Shown here: in pieces, positions 34,945-46,975 of the stretch
Layout of the letters: every line of letters starts with the position of its first letter
How positions within the stretch are numbered: position 1 is the first letter of the stretch
Source of the DNA: Ancistrus triradiatus
Lineage: Eukaryota; Chordata; Actinopteri; Siluriformes; Loricariidae
Reading direction: 5' to 3'
NCBI GenBank assembly: GCA_025084515.1
Contig: JAJAGP010000938.1
Span: forward strand, 62,001 to 126,000
Length of the DNA: 64,000 nucleotides
Position numbers and translations under genes: made by a program
The notes under the pieces: model-generated
The model's input: only the letters and a program-made list of their open reading frames with translations
The model's database searches: none
What the model was told of the DNA's origin: nothing

Positions 34945-35216
34945 ACATTTTATTTGAAGTATGACTCCATGACTTTAGTTTCATTCTTAGATTTATCATC
35001 TACGCCGCCCAAGGAGGTTGGGTACCTTTTTGAGTCTTGGTCCTCCCAATGTTTCTTTCCTCATAAGACTTGGGGAGTTTTTCCTTGCTGCTGTCGCCCT
35101 AGGCTTGCTCAATTTGGGATTGGACGTAGAAATTAGGAGATCATCTAAACTTATAAAGTTGCTTTGAGACAATGCTCCATTGTGAAAAGCGCTATATAAA
35201 TAAATCTGACTTGACT
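34945..35216 (+). mobile_element. L2 LINE 3' end, plus orientation
   Basis: Contains GCCCAAGGAGGTTGGGTACC, CTTGGGGAGTTTTTCCTTGC and the terminal CTATATAAATAAATCTGACT. This is the same 3' UTR as at 35785-36090 but in opposite orientation. 5'-truncated, as expected for LINE copies. Confidence 0.75.
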
Positions 35217-35784
35217 AGCTCATAATATATGTTTCAATGGCAAGACTTAAGATGGCTTTTGGAAAGGTGGATTCTGTACTGTTCTGGAATGCATCTGTCC
35301 AGGTAAGTGGTGGGGATGTCTCATGTTGCATATACCTTATTAAAGTGCTCTCATTCACATCTGATTTTGATAGATTGATATGTGTAATAACTGCAACTGC
35401 AGACAAAATGTTTGGGCTTAATATTTGCAATCAGTAATTTGGATGTATGCCTATTAACAGTGATTCATTTTCTATTTTGCCTCACAGCCAAAACAGACAT
35501 TTGGGAATTCTAATACTCAGCAGGTACATAAGATGGGCATAACCTTGTAAACCTGCAACATCAACTATGGAGTGTTGCTTTATCTCGACAGCTGGATTGT
35601 TCGCAGACACTTGGCAGATGGAGTCCTGTAACTGTAATTCAGTCTCAGAAAGAGTGAGCATAGCTAATCTTCAGATGAATTCCAATGTTTAATAAATTCT
35701 GTGACTTATCAAAGTCTTAATTATGTAACAGAACACTGAAGCTAGAGACATCTGTGTGCTGGGGTCGGGCAAAACAAATGCTAC
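35217..35784 (+). other. Spacer with candidate exon pair
   Basis: Unique sequence between two inverted LINE tails. The frame from ATG 35237 reads 22 codons (MARLKMAFGKVDSVLFWNAS...) to a consensus donor CAG|GTAAGT at 35302/35303. A second block 35488-35523 follows a good acceptor (TTTTGCCTCACAG) and ends CAG|GTACAT. Both are in phase 0. No family recognised; support is weak. Confidence 0.2.
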
Positions 35785-36702
35785 AATCAAGTCAAGTCAG
35801 TCAAGTCAGATCTATTTATATAGCGCTTTTTACAATGGAGCATTGTCTCAAAGTAACTTTACAAGTTTAGATTATCTCCTAATAACTACGTCCAATCCCA
35901 AATTGAGAAAGCCTAGGGCGACAGTGGCAAGGAAAAACTCCCTGAGTGTTATAGGAAGAAACCTTGGGAGGACCAAGACTCAAAAAGGGACCCAACCTCC
36001 TTGGGCGGCATAGATGATAAATCTAAGAACGAAACTAAAGTCATGGATTCATAGTTCGAATAAAATGTGAAGTATGTACATCGGCATTAAGTGACCCGGG
36101 TATGATGGGGCTGGAGCTGATGACGGAAGCAGCTTGAGTGAAGCTGCAGCGGATGGACATCATGTGTGGGGCTGGAACTGGTACCGGAACACAGCTCGGA
36201 GAGAAAGCAGAAAATGTAATTAGTTATTGATTAAGAGCACAGTGTCTATTAACAATCACTGATGCCTTGTGTAGCATGAGACACTGGCAGCATTAGCTAT
36301 AGCAGCATAGCTAGAAAGAGGAGAACTGGTAGGAAACACAACCAAGAAGGGACCACATGAGACATCGGCAACCCCACGGGAGGCAGAAGACAGCAACCCA
36401 ACGTCTCTGATCACCATAAGACTCTTTGACTATGAACCCCCAGCTCTGCCCTTAGTCTAAGGCAAGGATGCACGAGTCAAGATCAAGAGGACCGAAGCCG
36501 AGTTCAGCCAGACCGCCCACTCGACACTCCTGGCTAACGGACAAGGCAGGCCGGCCAGACATGACTCCAGACCATCCGGCCCCAGTGATCCAAGCCATGC
36601 ATCCTGGTCTAAATCTAGTCAAAAGCCTGAACAAATAGGTATGTCTTTAGCCTAGACTTAAAACTTTGGAGAGTGTATGAGTCTCAAACGAAAGTGGGAA
36701 GT

Positions 36703-39518
36703 TTATTCCATAGTTAGAGGGGTCATGTATGAGAAAGCCTTTCCCCCTGCTGTGACTTTTTTAATTCTAGGAACTAAAAGAAGTCCTGTACACTGCGAAC
36801 GAAGTAGAGGAGTTGGATTGTAAATCTCTAAGAGTTCACTCAGATAATGTGGGGCCAGGCCATGTAGAGCTTTATAAGTTATAAGAAGTAATTTTGTAAT
36901 CGATGCGGAATTTGACTGGTAACCAGTGCAGTGATGATAGAACAGGAGTGATATCATCAAATTTTCTAGTTCGAGTTAGCACTCGGGCAGCTGCATTCTG
37001 AACTAACTGAAGTTTATTTATAGATTTACTAGAGCATCCAGTAAGTAAGGCATTACAGTAATCCAACCTTGAGGTTATAAACGCGTGAACAAGTTTCTCT
37101 GCATCGTTAAAAGAGAGGATATTTCTAAGTTTAGCGATATTACGTAATTGAAAGAAAGCAATTCGAGCGATACTGCTAATGTGCGCATCAAAGGAGAGAT
37201 CTGAATCAAATGTGACCCCTAAGTTTTTTACAGACTGACTGGGCAATACTGGACAGCATCTAGATTTAGGATAGATGTAGCCAACCTGTCTCTCACAGCC
37301 CTGGGTCCCACTAATAGAACCTCAGTTTTATCTGAGTTAAGTAAGAGAAAATTAAATAACATCCAATCTTTTATTTCCTTTACACAGTCCTCAATTTTTG
37401 TTGATTGTAAGGCTGTCATTACTTTGGCTGATATGTACAGCTGTGTATCATCTGCATAGCAGTGGAAACTAATGCCATGTTTTTACGAATAACTGAGCCT
37501 AGTGGCAGCAGAATGTACAGACAGAATAAAAGCGGGCCAAGCACTGACCCCTGAGGCACACCATACTTCACTTTTGAGAGCTTAGACCCTTTGATTGTGC
37601 GAACAAACTGGTACCGGTTCGTTTAAGTAGGATTTAAACCAAGAAAGTATGTTCTAGTCCCTTGTTTTTAGTAAAACATCATGATCTATAGTGTCAATTC
37701 CTGCACACTTAAATCTAACAGAACAAGAAAACACATCCCTTATCTGAGGACATTAACAAGTCATTTAGTACCCTAATTAATGCTGTTTCAGTACTATGAT
37801 GGGGCCTGAAGCCAGACTGAAATGTTTCATAAATTTAATTCCTTTGGAGGTAACTGCAGAGCTATAATTAGATATCACACAAGGGTCAAGATTGACTTTT
37901 TTTAATCAGTGGTTTGATAACGGCAGACTTAAAGGATTTGAACTTAAAGGATAACCAAAGGTAAGGGATGAATTTTAAAATAACTAACACTGGCTCTATA
38001 ATACTAGGTATTACTTGTTTGAGTAAACGTGTAGGAACTGGATCTAATAAACATGTTGATGACTTAAACGAGCTGATCAGTGCGGATAGTTCAGTATTAG
38101 TAATTGGGGTAAAAGATTCTAATCTTGATTTACAGCTCATTAAACAGATGTCTTCACTAGTGCTGCATCTGGAAGGTTGCTGAATTGTTTGGTGATGTGA
38201 TGAGCATCGGGTTTGATGCCTAATGTTTTCTATCATATCATTAAAGAAAGTCATGAAATCATTACTGTTAAAATTACACAGAATGGGAGAATCACTTTCT
38301 GTAGGGTTTTTTGTTAATTTGGAGACTGTATTAAAGAGAAACCTTGGATTATTCTTATTTTTCTCTATGATTGAGGAGAAGTATGCAGCTTTAGCTTTAG
38401 TAAGGCCATGCTTATACTCTGCCATGCTGTCCCTCCAAGCAATCTTAAACACCTCCAATTTACTATGTCTCCACTTGCGCTCTAGATGATGTGTTCTTTG
38501 CTTTAAGGTACGGGTGTGGTCATTATACCATGGTGCTAGCCTTTTTTCCCTAATGTGTTTGGCCCTAGCAGGAGCAATCGTGTCCAGGGTTGAGCGAAGC
38601 ACACATTGTAATTGGTCATTTACATACTCAAGATGATTGATCTCCATAAGTGTATTAAATTTCAAGTCTGGTAGGTTTTTAATAAACGCAGCTGGAGTAG
38701 CAGATGTGATAGTGCGCTTGGAGTGATAACGAGGCAGAAGGATTTTATTTATTAGAGATAGCTCAAATACTAAAAGATAGTGATCTGAAATCGAATCACT
38801 TTGCGGGAAAACATCAAGGTTATCTATATTGATACCAAATGTTAATATTAGATCTAAAGTATGATTACCGGGTTGGTCCCATCACATTCTGAGTGATTCC
38901 CATGGATTCTAAGATGGACTCAAAAGCAATTTTAAGTGGATCCTGCTCATTGTCAAAGTGAATATTGAAATCACCTACAATTAAAGCCTCATCTGTTGAC
39001 AGTAGTAAGCAGGAAAGAAAGTTAGCAAATTCCTGAAGAAATTCTGAATAGGGACCAGGAGGACGGTAAATAGTGATAAGCTGAAAAGAGTGTGGTTTTG
39101 ACTTCCATAACGTTAGATCAGTCACATTAAGAATCAGTATTTCAAAAGAATTAGCCTTGTAATGTGATTTAGTTGTAACACCTAGCTCTTTGTCAAAGAT
39201 TTTGGCTATGCTTCCCCCCCGACCATTAGGACGAGGGCGATTAGCATGACTGTATCCAGGAGGTGAGGCTTCATTTAAGGCTAAATATTCATCAGGTCTA
39301 ATCCAAGTTTCAGTGAGACAGAAAGCGTGTAAGCGTTTATCAGTGATCATTTCATTTACAATCACTGCTTTGTTTGTAAGTGATCTAATGTTAAGTAATC
39401 CTAGCTTTAGTCTAAGGTTGTTATTTCTTTGGGAGCTATTTGTGTTTATACTAATGAGGTTATTAAAACAGACTTTTTGAGAGCATTTACATTTAGGACA
39501 GATGCGGGTAACAGACAC
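36703..39518 (-). pseudogene. L2 ORF2: endonuclease and reverse transcriptase
   Basis: Open pieces in order. 39518-38865 is the endonuclease: CPKCKCSQ, LGLLNIRSLTNKA, LTETW and VGDFNIHFD, with the metal-site Asp and Asn present. 38665-37886 is the linker and start of RT (LDTIAPARAKHIREKR, then STCLLDPVPTRLL). 37880-37420 is the RT core, in several frames, where YADDTQLY is legible at about 37455-37432. 37419-36703 is the C-terminal part (VKNLGVTFDSDLSFDAHISS, then LDYCNALLTG, then LTYKALHGLAP-like). At least four frameshifts and several stops. The catalytic motif survives, but no full protein can be made. Confidence 0.85.
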
Positions 39519-39745
39519 AGTTTCAATAATATGGGTTCTGGGTGACGGTGCATGGCTACCAGCAGACAGTTGGTTAAGCCGGTCTGTCTGCTGCCTGACC
39601 CCTGCTCTGGATAGTCAGCCCCTAACCAATCGGGCCATAAACTATGGGCAATGTTTGCAGGAGATGAGAGCAGCACCATCCCATCCTAAAAGGCCAGGCT
39701 TACCCTCAAAGGCTGTCCAGTTTGTCTATCTAGCCTACGATGTTT

Positions 39746-40465
39746 TCAGAGCACCACTTGGACAGCCAGCAGTTTCAGTGACCATAACCTGCTGTAGGCT
39801 TGGTCACCTCGCTGCATTGGAATGGGTCCAGAGCACACTACAGCATCGGACATCGCCTTCGCCACTCTAACCACCTCTACAAAATTAGCCTTAGTAACCT
39901 CTGACTGACGAAGGCGTATATCATTAGTCCCTACATGAATAACTATCCTAGAGAATCTGCAGCTCTCGAGTTCACTAAGACTCGTTACAATGTCCGGCAC
40001 TCTGGCTCCGGGGATACAGGTAACTCTAGCTGCTGGTGTCCCTAAAGGAGTAGCTAGTTTCACGTGTCGTAAAATAGAGTCACCTATGACCAGAGCTCTT
40101 TCAACAGGCTGCTCAGTGGGTGCATCACTGAGGAGGGTAAACCTGTTGGACACGTGAACAGGTAAAGAGTGGTGCTCTCGTGGGCTAGCCTTACGACTAC
40201 GTCCCCGAACCGTCACCCACTTGTCCTGCTGCGAGGACTCTGCCGGGGTGGTGGCTCTAACTTCACCTGTGGCATCCAGATCTGCTAAGCTAGGAGCTGA
40301 GCTAGCCTTCTCTAATGTCTGGATGCGCGCCTGTAAAACTACAATCTTCTCCGTCAGACTGGCTACAAGCTTACAGCTATTACAAATAAAATTTCAACTA
40401 ATGACGGAGGAAGAATAGCTAAACATGCCACACTCGGCACAGGGAACAAGCGCAGCAGAAGCCAT
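39746..40465 (-). pseudogene. L2 ORF1: zinc-ribbon-like plus esterase domain
   Basis: The start ATG at 40465 (minus) opens MASAALVPCAECGMF. A TGA interrupts before FICNSCKLV; together the two C-x2-C pairs look like a zinc-binding knuckle. A coiled-coil-like stretch (LTEKIVVLQARIQTLEKA) follows. From 40216 the frame is open to 39746 and carries an SGNH/GDSL esterase fold: VIGDSILRH (block I with the nucleophile Ser) and VIHVGTNDIRL (block III). The C-terminal D-x-x-H block is lost beyond 39740. ORF1 esterases are known in L2/CR1 LINEs, with a role probably in lipid or membrane handling. Confidence 0.8.
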
Positions 40466-40975
40466 GTTAGTACAATTAATGAATTAAAGGTACTTCGCTT
40501 CGGGTGGTGTTGTGGGGTGCCGAGTGAAGATCTGGTTCGGCTGCAGCCGATGGTCCAATGCAATGCTCAATTAAAGCGTTAATGGAAAGTTGATACAAAA
40601 TGTCACAAAAAAACTAAGTCTCAGAAAAAAAGAAGGTGGGAAAAGGCTGTAAAAAAGGTATAAAAACACATACTGCAAAAGAAGACGCAACTCTGGTAAT
40701 TAGCTAATGGCTAATTACTGCAAACACAAACCGGTATACCTGTAAAGTTACTAAATAACGATTAGCGGCAAAAAAATATATAATCCGCCGGTACGAGAAG
40801 AAAATGATTAAGTACTATATTTACGATACAGATGCGATCGGTAACTAAAATAGTTCAAAGGTAATAAACTGCTAACAGCTACAAAATAGCGTGCGACCTG
40901 TGTGCAATCGGTGCAAATGGGTCTGGGTTGCCAGATCCTCGCAATCCTAACGTCAGCGTTCTCACGCGTCCACAC

Positions 40976-41769
40976 AATCATACACTACCACGATTCCCAA
41001 TCATCAATCATCCCAATCGTCACAGCTATCTTTAGTTAAGCACTGGGTGGTTGTTTTATGCTTTAGGCATGTGTAACAGCCAGTGACACTAGAAACATTG
41101 TATGGATAAATTAATAGTCTACTAAATATAAACAAATCTTGGAGGATAATGTTCAAGTGGAAACCACAGCTAAAAGATTTTAAAAGGGGACAATGATACA
41201 AAACATATCTTAAAATCAACCTTCAACTATTCAATCCTAGTTTAATGTTTGAAATGATCTTCACAGTTCCCAGACTTGAACAATTTTAAAAATCTATCAG
41301 TAGATCTGAAACAGATTGCTTCTTCAAGATGACCTCAGACTATTTAGAATGTAATATGAATCCCTCAAAAATACAAATACTTTTAACAAGAATCGTTTAG
41401 TGGTTGTAATATCTGCCAAATGATGTCTTACTAAATAATGAGTGACAGGATGCCCAAGCACATGTAACATTTTGTTTTCATTTTCTACAAAATGTTATTC
41501 AGCAAATAAAAAGTAATTTAAACAATGCATTAAAGTTCCAGATGTGTCATATTTAATTTCTCTGCACAGATTAAATAAACCTTCATTTGAGCAATCAAAA
41601 AAAGATTGCGGGTTAGGATTATGAATGAGAACATGCTCCAGTTACATTTTGTTCATAATTTACGGCAGTGCCAATCATTTTGATATGGTTTGGTTTTGTG
41701 GGTTTTTCTGGATGTGCTTTTGTTGAAAATTATTATTTTCTGAATAGTTTTGATTTTCTTAAACTAAAT
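40976..41769. other. Spacer, no gene seen
   Basis: AT-rich, no recognised repeat or exon. The frame 41004-41219 on the minus strand has no motif. Confidence 0.4.
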
Positions 41770-42076
41770 TTCAATTACTTAAAGTTTACACCAAATGGCC
41801 AAAATAAAATTGTGGTTTGGATTTAAAAAAGCAAGCATCTGATTGGATAATTACTGCAGTGATTAATATCTTTCAGCTGGCAACAGTTCTTTAACCGTAG
41901 TTGATGATAACTTCACATGTCTTAAACAACCATGTTGAATGGTTGATGAAGATGTATACCCATGGTCATGGAAAAGATCCATGTGTTCTGTGTATCAGAA
42001 GGGTCAAATTATTGTCCTGCATCAAGCAAAGAAAACTAAGGAGATTGTTTAAATTCCTGAAACTAGGTCAGTATCC
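41770..42076 (+). mobile_element. Tc1 5' relic
   Basis: The sense text AGAAGGGTCAAATTATTGTC, CTGCATCAAGCAAAGAAAAC and AAGGAGATTG resembles the N-terminal transposase region (GQIIVLHQAKK-type helix) of a fish Tc1 family. It is cut at 42076 by Tc1-E copy 3. Confidence 0.5.
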
Positions 42077-42549
42077 TACAACCCCAAAAGTTGGGACAGT
42101 ATGGAAAATGGACATATAAAAAAAACACAGTGCTCCTTACATGTGCTTTGACTTTTACTTCATTGCAGACAGTATGAACCCAAGATATTCAATATTCTGT
42201 CAATGTTTTGTCTGATCAAACAACCATTCCCACATTTCAGGCCTGCAGCACATTCCAAAAAAAGTGAAGACAATTTTACAGCTAGTAATGAGCTAAAAAA
42301 CTACATTTATGATGTGATTTCAAACAGGTGATTTCAACAAGTGATTATAATCATGATTTGGTACAAAGCAGTATCCATGAAAGGCTGAGTCTTTGAGGAG
42401 TAAAGGTGAGCAGAGGATCTCCAGTTTATCAACAAATGTGTGAGAAATCTATTGAAATGTTCCTCAAATAAATACTGGAAGGGATTTACATGCTTCATAT
42501 TTCTAACTTTTTTTCCTGATTTGGCTTGTTTTGCTTTGATAAATGCATG

Positions 42550-43180
42550 GATGTCCCTGGAAAATATGTCATCTTGAAAGAATTAATGTTGCTCTAAAAT
42601 CTGCATGTACTTTTTCGCATTAATGCTGCCTTCACAGAAGTGTGAATTACCTTTGCCAAGGGCACTGACACAACCCCATACCATGACAGACCCTGGATTA
42701 TGGACTTTTTGGATAATAGTCTGGATGGTCCTTTTTGTTTTTGATCCGAAATACATGTGATCCAATTCTTCCAAAACAGATATGGAATACTGATTCATCT
42801 GACCACAATACATGTTTCCACTGTGTGATGGTCCATCCTAGTTGCCTCTGAGCCCAGAGAAGTCGACGCCTCTTCTGGACATGGTAAACATGAGGCTTCT
42901 TTTTTACACAGTAATGTTTTAAGTTCCATTTGTTATGTAACTCCATATTGTAGTGCTTGATAAAGGTTTGATGAAGTAATCCCTTGTCCATGTGGTTCTA
43001 TCAGCTATTGATGAATGATGGTTCTTTATGCAGTGCTGTCTAAGGGATCGGAGATCACGCCTCTTCAGTTTAGGCTTGTGCCCTTGCCCTTCAGACAATT
43101 AAATTCTTCCAGATTTCTTGACTTGTTTAATAACATGATGGACTGTAGAGGGAGAAATATGCAAATCCCTTCAAATATTT
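42550..43180 (-). pseudogene. Tc1-E transposase relic
   Basis: The minus-strand frame 42991-42698 gives MDKGLLHQTFIKHY, KKPHVYHVQKRRRLLWAQRQ and HVLWSDESVFHI, where the first catalytic D is present in WSDES. It overlaps in another frame with 42813-42583: DHMYFGSKTKRTIQTI, GSVMVWGCVSALGKGNSHF. It then breaks off at the QQDN region near 42540. The DNA-binding part is at 43180-43020, with stops. Confidence 0.75.
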
Positions 43181-43357
43181 GAGGAAAATTGTTTTTAAAC
43201 ATTTCAAATAATTTTCTTACACATTTGTTGATAAACTAGAGATACTCTGTCCATCTTTGCTCCTCAGAGACTCAGCCTTTGGATACTGCTTTTGTACCAA
43301 ATCTTGATTATAATCACCTACTGACATCACCTGTTAGAATCATAATGTGACATCATT

Positions 43358-43565
43358 ATTTACATTTACATTTTACATTTACAGAATTTAGCAGACGCCC
43401 TTATCCAGAGCGACTTACAATTGATACAATCTTACAGTCCAAGCAATTGTGGGTTAACAGCCTTGCTCAAGGACCCAACAGTGGCAGCTTGGCAGAGGTG
43501 GGATTTTATACCCTGGACCTTCTGGTCCATAGTCCTGTACCTTATCCGCTAGGCTACCACAGTCC
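43358..43565 (-). mobile_element. SINE-2 copy 3, inside Tc1-E
   Basis: Same family as 32302-32511. The ATTTACATTTACATTTTACA-type tail is on the left, the GGCCTTGCTCAAGGACCCAA-related body in the middle, and the CGCTAGGCTACCACAGTCC head on the right. The B-box position reads ggattttatacc on the plus strand and is mutated. Flanking text CATTATTTA/CATTATTTAA suggests the target duplication. Confidence 0.8.
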
Positions 43566-43849
43566 AGTCATTATTTAATTTTTCTGTTGTTGTTTTTTCA
43601 CCACTAGCCCTAAATTGCCACCATCCCAACTTTTTTTGGAATGTAATGCAGGCCTGAAATACAAGAATGGATGTTTATTAACAAATGAAATTAATCTGAC
43701 CAGACAAAACATGAAATACCTTGGGTTCATACTGTCTGCAATTTAAACAAAAGTCAAAGTAAATGTAAGGTAACACTGCTTTTTTTTTAATTGGCATTTT
43801 CCATGCCGTCTCAACTTTTTCTGCTTTGGGATTGTACAATCTGGTAGGG

Positions 43850-44725
43850 TAGTGGTGAAGTGTTAACTTTGCGATAGAAATGTGATTGGAAATTTTTTTT
43901 AAATGACCATAAAAGGAAATCACTGAACCCCTTAGTGAAGTCAAATTGTAAAAAAATCGACAGTAGAATTCAGGGCTATATTTAGTAGTGAAAAAAAGAG
44001 CATTTCCACATGATGAGAATTCATTGGACTGGGACTAAACAGCTGTGTGGTTATAAAAAAAACACTTGTTAGTGAGGCTAATCAGAAAAAAAACTTCAGT
44101 CTGGCAGAGAACAAAAAAAATTAACTCTGGAGTAATGGAATGACAAGTCCAGATTTATCCTATGCCAGACTGATACACGCATCACAGTAAGTCGGGAAGT
44201 GCATGATGCCATGCACCCATCATTCATAGTGCCCACTCACTGTACAAGCGTCTGGAGGCAGTGTTATGAACTGGGGTAGCTTCATTCAGTCAGATCTGGG
44301 TTCAGTAACGTGACGTCGCAATAAAATGAAGTTACCCAAGTACTTGAATATACTTAATATACAGGTTATCTCCATCAATGCATTTTTGCTTCCCTGATGG
44401 CATAGGCATATGCCAGGATGACTGGCCACCACAGAGGCCTAACCTTAACTCCATTGAAAGTATTTGGGATGTACTGGAGAAGAGTTTACAAAGTGGTTTG
44501 ACTCTTCAGTCATCAATCTCGGCCAAAACTTACTGCAACTCTGGATCTAAAATAAATGCTGTAACAATACATAAAGATGCTGAAACAATGCTAGAGCAAA
44601 TACATGCTGTACGTAAAGCTAAAGGCGGTCCAAAGAAAGGACATATATTTGGGGTAAAAATAGTTTATTACAATTCCTTGGAAAAAAAAAAACATACAGA
44701 TATGAACGATGAAAGCAGTCAATAA
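43850..44725 (+). mobile_element. Tc1 relic, plus sense
   Basis: A degraded transposase with a first readable part GGSVMNWG-like at 44250-44275. The open stretch 44378-44725 holds ICQDDWPPQRPNLNSIESIW, corresponding to the P-DLNPIE-W catalytic block with E kept. It is followed by unrelated frame. Ends not identified. Confidence 0.55.
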
Positions 44726-44920
44726 TGGGCAGTTTAAAATGTGAGTTCATACATCAGAAAAAGGGAAAATATGTTCAAAGCTGATCTAAAACCAATTATA
44801 TTAAATACAGTAATAGCTGTCATGCATATAGATATGGATTTTTTTAAATGCCAGTGCTTAAACATTACACCTTTACAATATTGGAGAGTGTAAAAACCCT
44901 CTCTGTATATATGTATATAT
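44726..44920. other. Short spacer
   Basis: AT-rich, nothing recognised. Confidence 0.4.
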
Positions 44921-45876
44921 ACTCATTGACAAAAATCACCAAGGAGGAGTAGTTTGGAATGACTGAATCTTTATATGTATGAATGTAATGATGATATATT
45001 TAAGTAATTACTATATTAGAGCAAAAGGATAAGTTTATTGGGGAAAACTCTATCTAACTTGTTGGGCCGCCTCTAGCTTGGACACAAGATGAGATACGGT
45101 TTGGCATGAAGGCATACAGATTCCGCATGGGATCCTGTGGCATATTTGCACAGATGTAGCAGCTGGGCCTGTAGATCCTCATCCCATCTCACCAGAAGTT
45201 GGGGAAGTGTGTCGCTCCACAGCAAAGTCAGGATTGAAGCGCTGGCCATGAGGCCTCCAGTCCATAGCTGTCCATGTTCCTGATTCACCACACCATTACA
45301 AACAAAGGTGATGGTGGCTGGCTGTCAATGGTAGGACAGGTAATGGGCACTGTGACAAAAAATTTCCTTCTGCTAAGCACCTGGAAATGGTCTGGGCAGA
45401 GACAAGGGTTTGTAGTGAAGGTGCCACCTGTGTCTGGATGGTAGACGATGAAACTGTGGGAGCTGCTCGTGCTTCTAGGCGGATCAAACGATCCTCTCTA
45501 CTGGTGGTCTGTCTGGGCCGTCCGGAGCCTGTTCGCTGTGTGGGAGCCCTTATGGAACCACTGCTCCCAACACCTCCTAACAGCAAGGTCAGAAGCCCTA
45601 GATGGAGGGCAATTCATCGAAACAACCATCCTCCTTCTGTCAGTCCAATGATGTGCCCCCTCTCTAGTCTACCCAAAAGTAGCCTCTGAGAGCCTTTTTA
45701 TTGGGCAGAAGATGAAGCAATGTTAGGACTTCTTGTTTCAAGATCCAGTGTCTAATCATACTATACCTGTAATCGTTTACATATCTGCCTGAGACAGAAC
45801 TACGTACTGAGTTTCGCAACAGTCCGACATTTCTATCTAGGTGTGTTATTTATTCATTTTTTTGGGTCAATGAGTA
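44921..45876 (-). mobile_element. Tc1-D copy 2
   Basis: Ends ACTCATTGACAAAAATCACC (44921) and GGGTCAATGAGTATA (45865-45879), next to a TA repeat. The transposase reads on the minus strand. About 955 bp, with a central part of the gene missing. Confidence 0.8.
45041..45720 (-). pseudogene. Tc1-D transposase relic
   Basis: The frame 45586-45296 gives GSSGSIRAPTQRTGSGRPRQ, TSREDRLIRLEARAAPTVSS and QTISRCLAEGNF, the linker between the helix-turn-helix and the catalytic core. After a shift, 45291-45073 gives HGQLWTGGLMASASILTLLW and LLVRWDEDLQAQLLHLCKYA, the C-terminus. The catalytic sites between them are deleted. Confidence 0.75.
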
Positions 45877-46354
45877 TATATATATATATATATATATTCT
45901 TGAAAATCACAATTATGTTACTCTTTCTAAATGGTTGGCATCACATCTCTTTCAAGTATAACAGTTTTGGCACTTGCACAAATACTTAATCAATATATAC
46001 AACGTAAATATATACTCTACAGTGCCTACGGTGCAGTCTAAAATGGTCATTACATGTTTTATAATTATTTAATAAGTTTACCTTGCTGCTGGTGAATGTT
46101 TTCTAATTTAACTGTAGAATATCTTTACAATTAAAAAAACTTCTAAGAACACATTTTAACACATTTCAACAAACACAAAGATATGCACACAAATTAAACA
46201 AAAAGCATAGTTCATGACATCAAGGGTAATACAGAGTGGGAGATCCTTCAATTCCTATAGGAAATAACTACTTTTACTTATACCAACATATAATTAGGCT
46301 ATGCTATCTGGTTACAATGGACGCTCTATGGGCAGAGCAGAGAGCTACTTTTTT
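45877..46354. other. Spacer with (TA)n
   Basis: A TA run at 45874-45897, then AT-rich unique sequence. No gene recognised. Confidence 0.5.
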
Positions 46355-46615
46355 AATTTTTTATCCCCGTTTCTAACACCGAACTTGCAGGAGTTCTCTG
46401 GCACCTATCCCTGGAGGACACAGAACACAGGACACATGACCTGAAAGGAAGGCCAGTCCATTGCAGGACTGAGCAGCAATGGGGAATGTACTCCCTCAGG
46501 CAGAGGCAATGTTGTCTGCATATGAAGACAGAAGGCACCTTCAGGCACTCGAACCTGGGTCCCTGTGGTGGTGGGCTAGTGTCTTAGACTGCTGTGCCAC
46601 CTAAGCACCCTGAGA
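46355..46615 (-). mobile_element. SINE-3 copy, best preserved
   Basis: Minus sense. A-box region TGGCACAGCAGT at 46599-46588 and B box GGTTCGAGTGC at 46555-46545, starts 44 nt apart. The CCACCACAGGG anticodon-arm region lies between them. The body contains CTGCAATGGACTGGCCTTCC and the end CCAGGGATAGGTGCCAGAG. tRNA-derived. Confidence 0.75.
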
Positions 46616-46975
46616 AGAGGATTGATAAACTGATTATTTTTAATTATATTATATTCCATTATTTTCCATTTAACATGTCTTGTGTAAACTAGACACTTAA
46701 TCCAGTGTTATTATTGTTTAAGTTTCTTAGCTTTTGTTTTTAAATTTTCTTTCCAAGATTTTCCCAGCTCTGGATGTAGTGTTGAGTTTTTAGTTTCTAT
46801 TAGCTTTAAGTGCTATGATAGTATAATTTTGTACTGTAATATTTAAATTTTGCTTTTATATACTCTATTTCAGTTTCAGTAATTTCGGTGTTGGATACAG
46901 ACAGAAAGTTCTGGAGCTATTTTGTGTTTAATCTTTAGAAACTAATACGTGATTATACACTGCTCATTGCACTAA
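46616..46975. other. Spacer, no gene seen
   Basis: AT-rich. No recognised feature. Confidence 0.4.

Larger units (their letters stand above)
35785..40975 (-). mobile_element. L2-type LINE, nearly full length, dead
   Basis: About 5.2 kb on the minus strand. 5' UTR (about 40975-40466), ORF1 (40465 to about 39740), ORF2 (about 39520-36703), long 3' UTR (36700-35785) and a short CTGACTTGA-type tandem tail at 35788-35812. The order (esterase-like ORF1, AP endonuclease, RT) is typical of the L2/CR1 group. Frameshifts and stops lie in both frames. It probably supplied the machinery for SINE movement when active; that is inference. Confidence 0.85.
42079..43834 (-). mobile_element. Tc1-E copy 3 with SINE-2 insertion
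   Basis: The left terminus is CAACCCCAAAAGTTGGGACA after TA (42077-42078); the right terminus is TTTGGGATTG before TA (43835-43836). The transposase reads on the minus strand (about 42550-43180). A SINE-2 copy sits at 43358-43565, so the element proper is about 1.55 kb. Confidence 0.85.

Noticed and set aside
39502..39870. 122-codon plus-strand frame
   Set aside because: Antisense of L2 ORF1/ORF2 junction.
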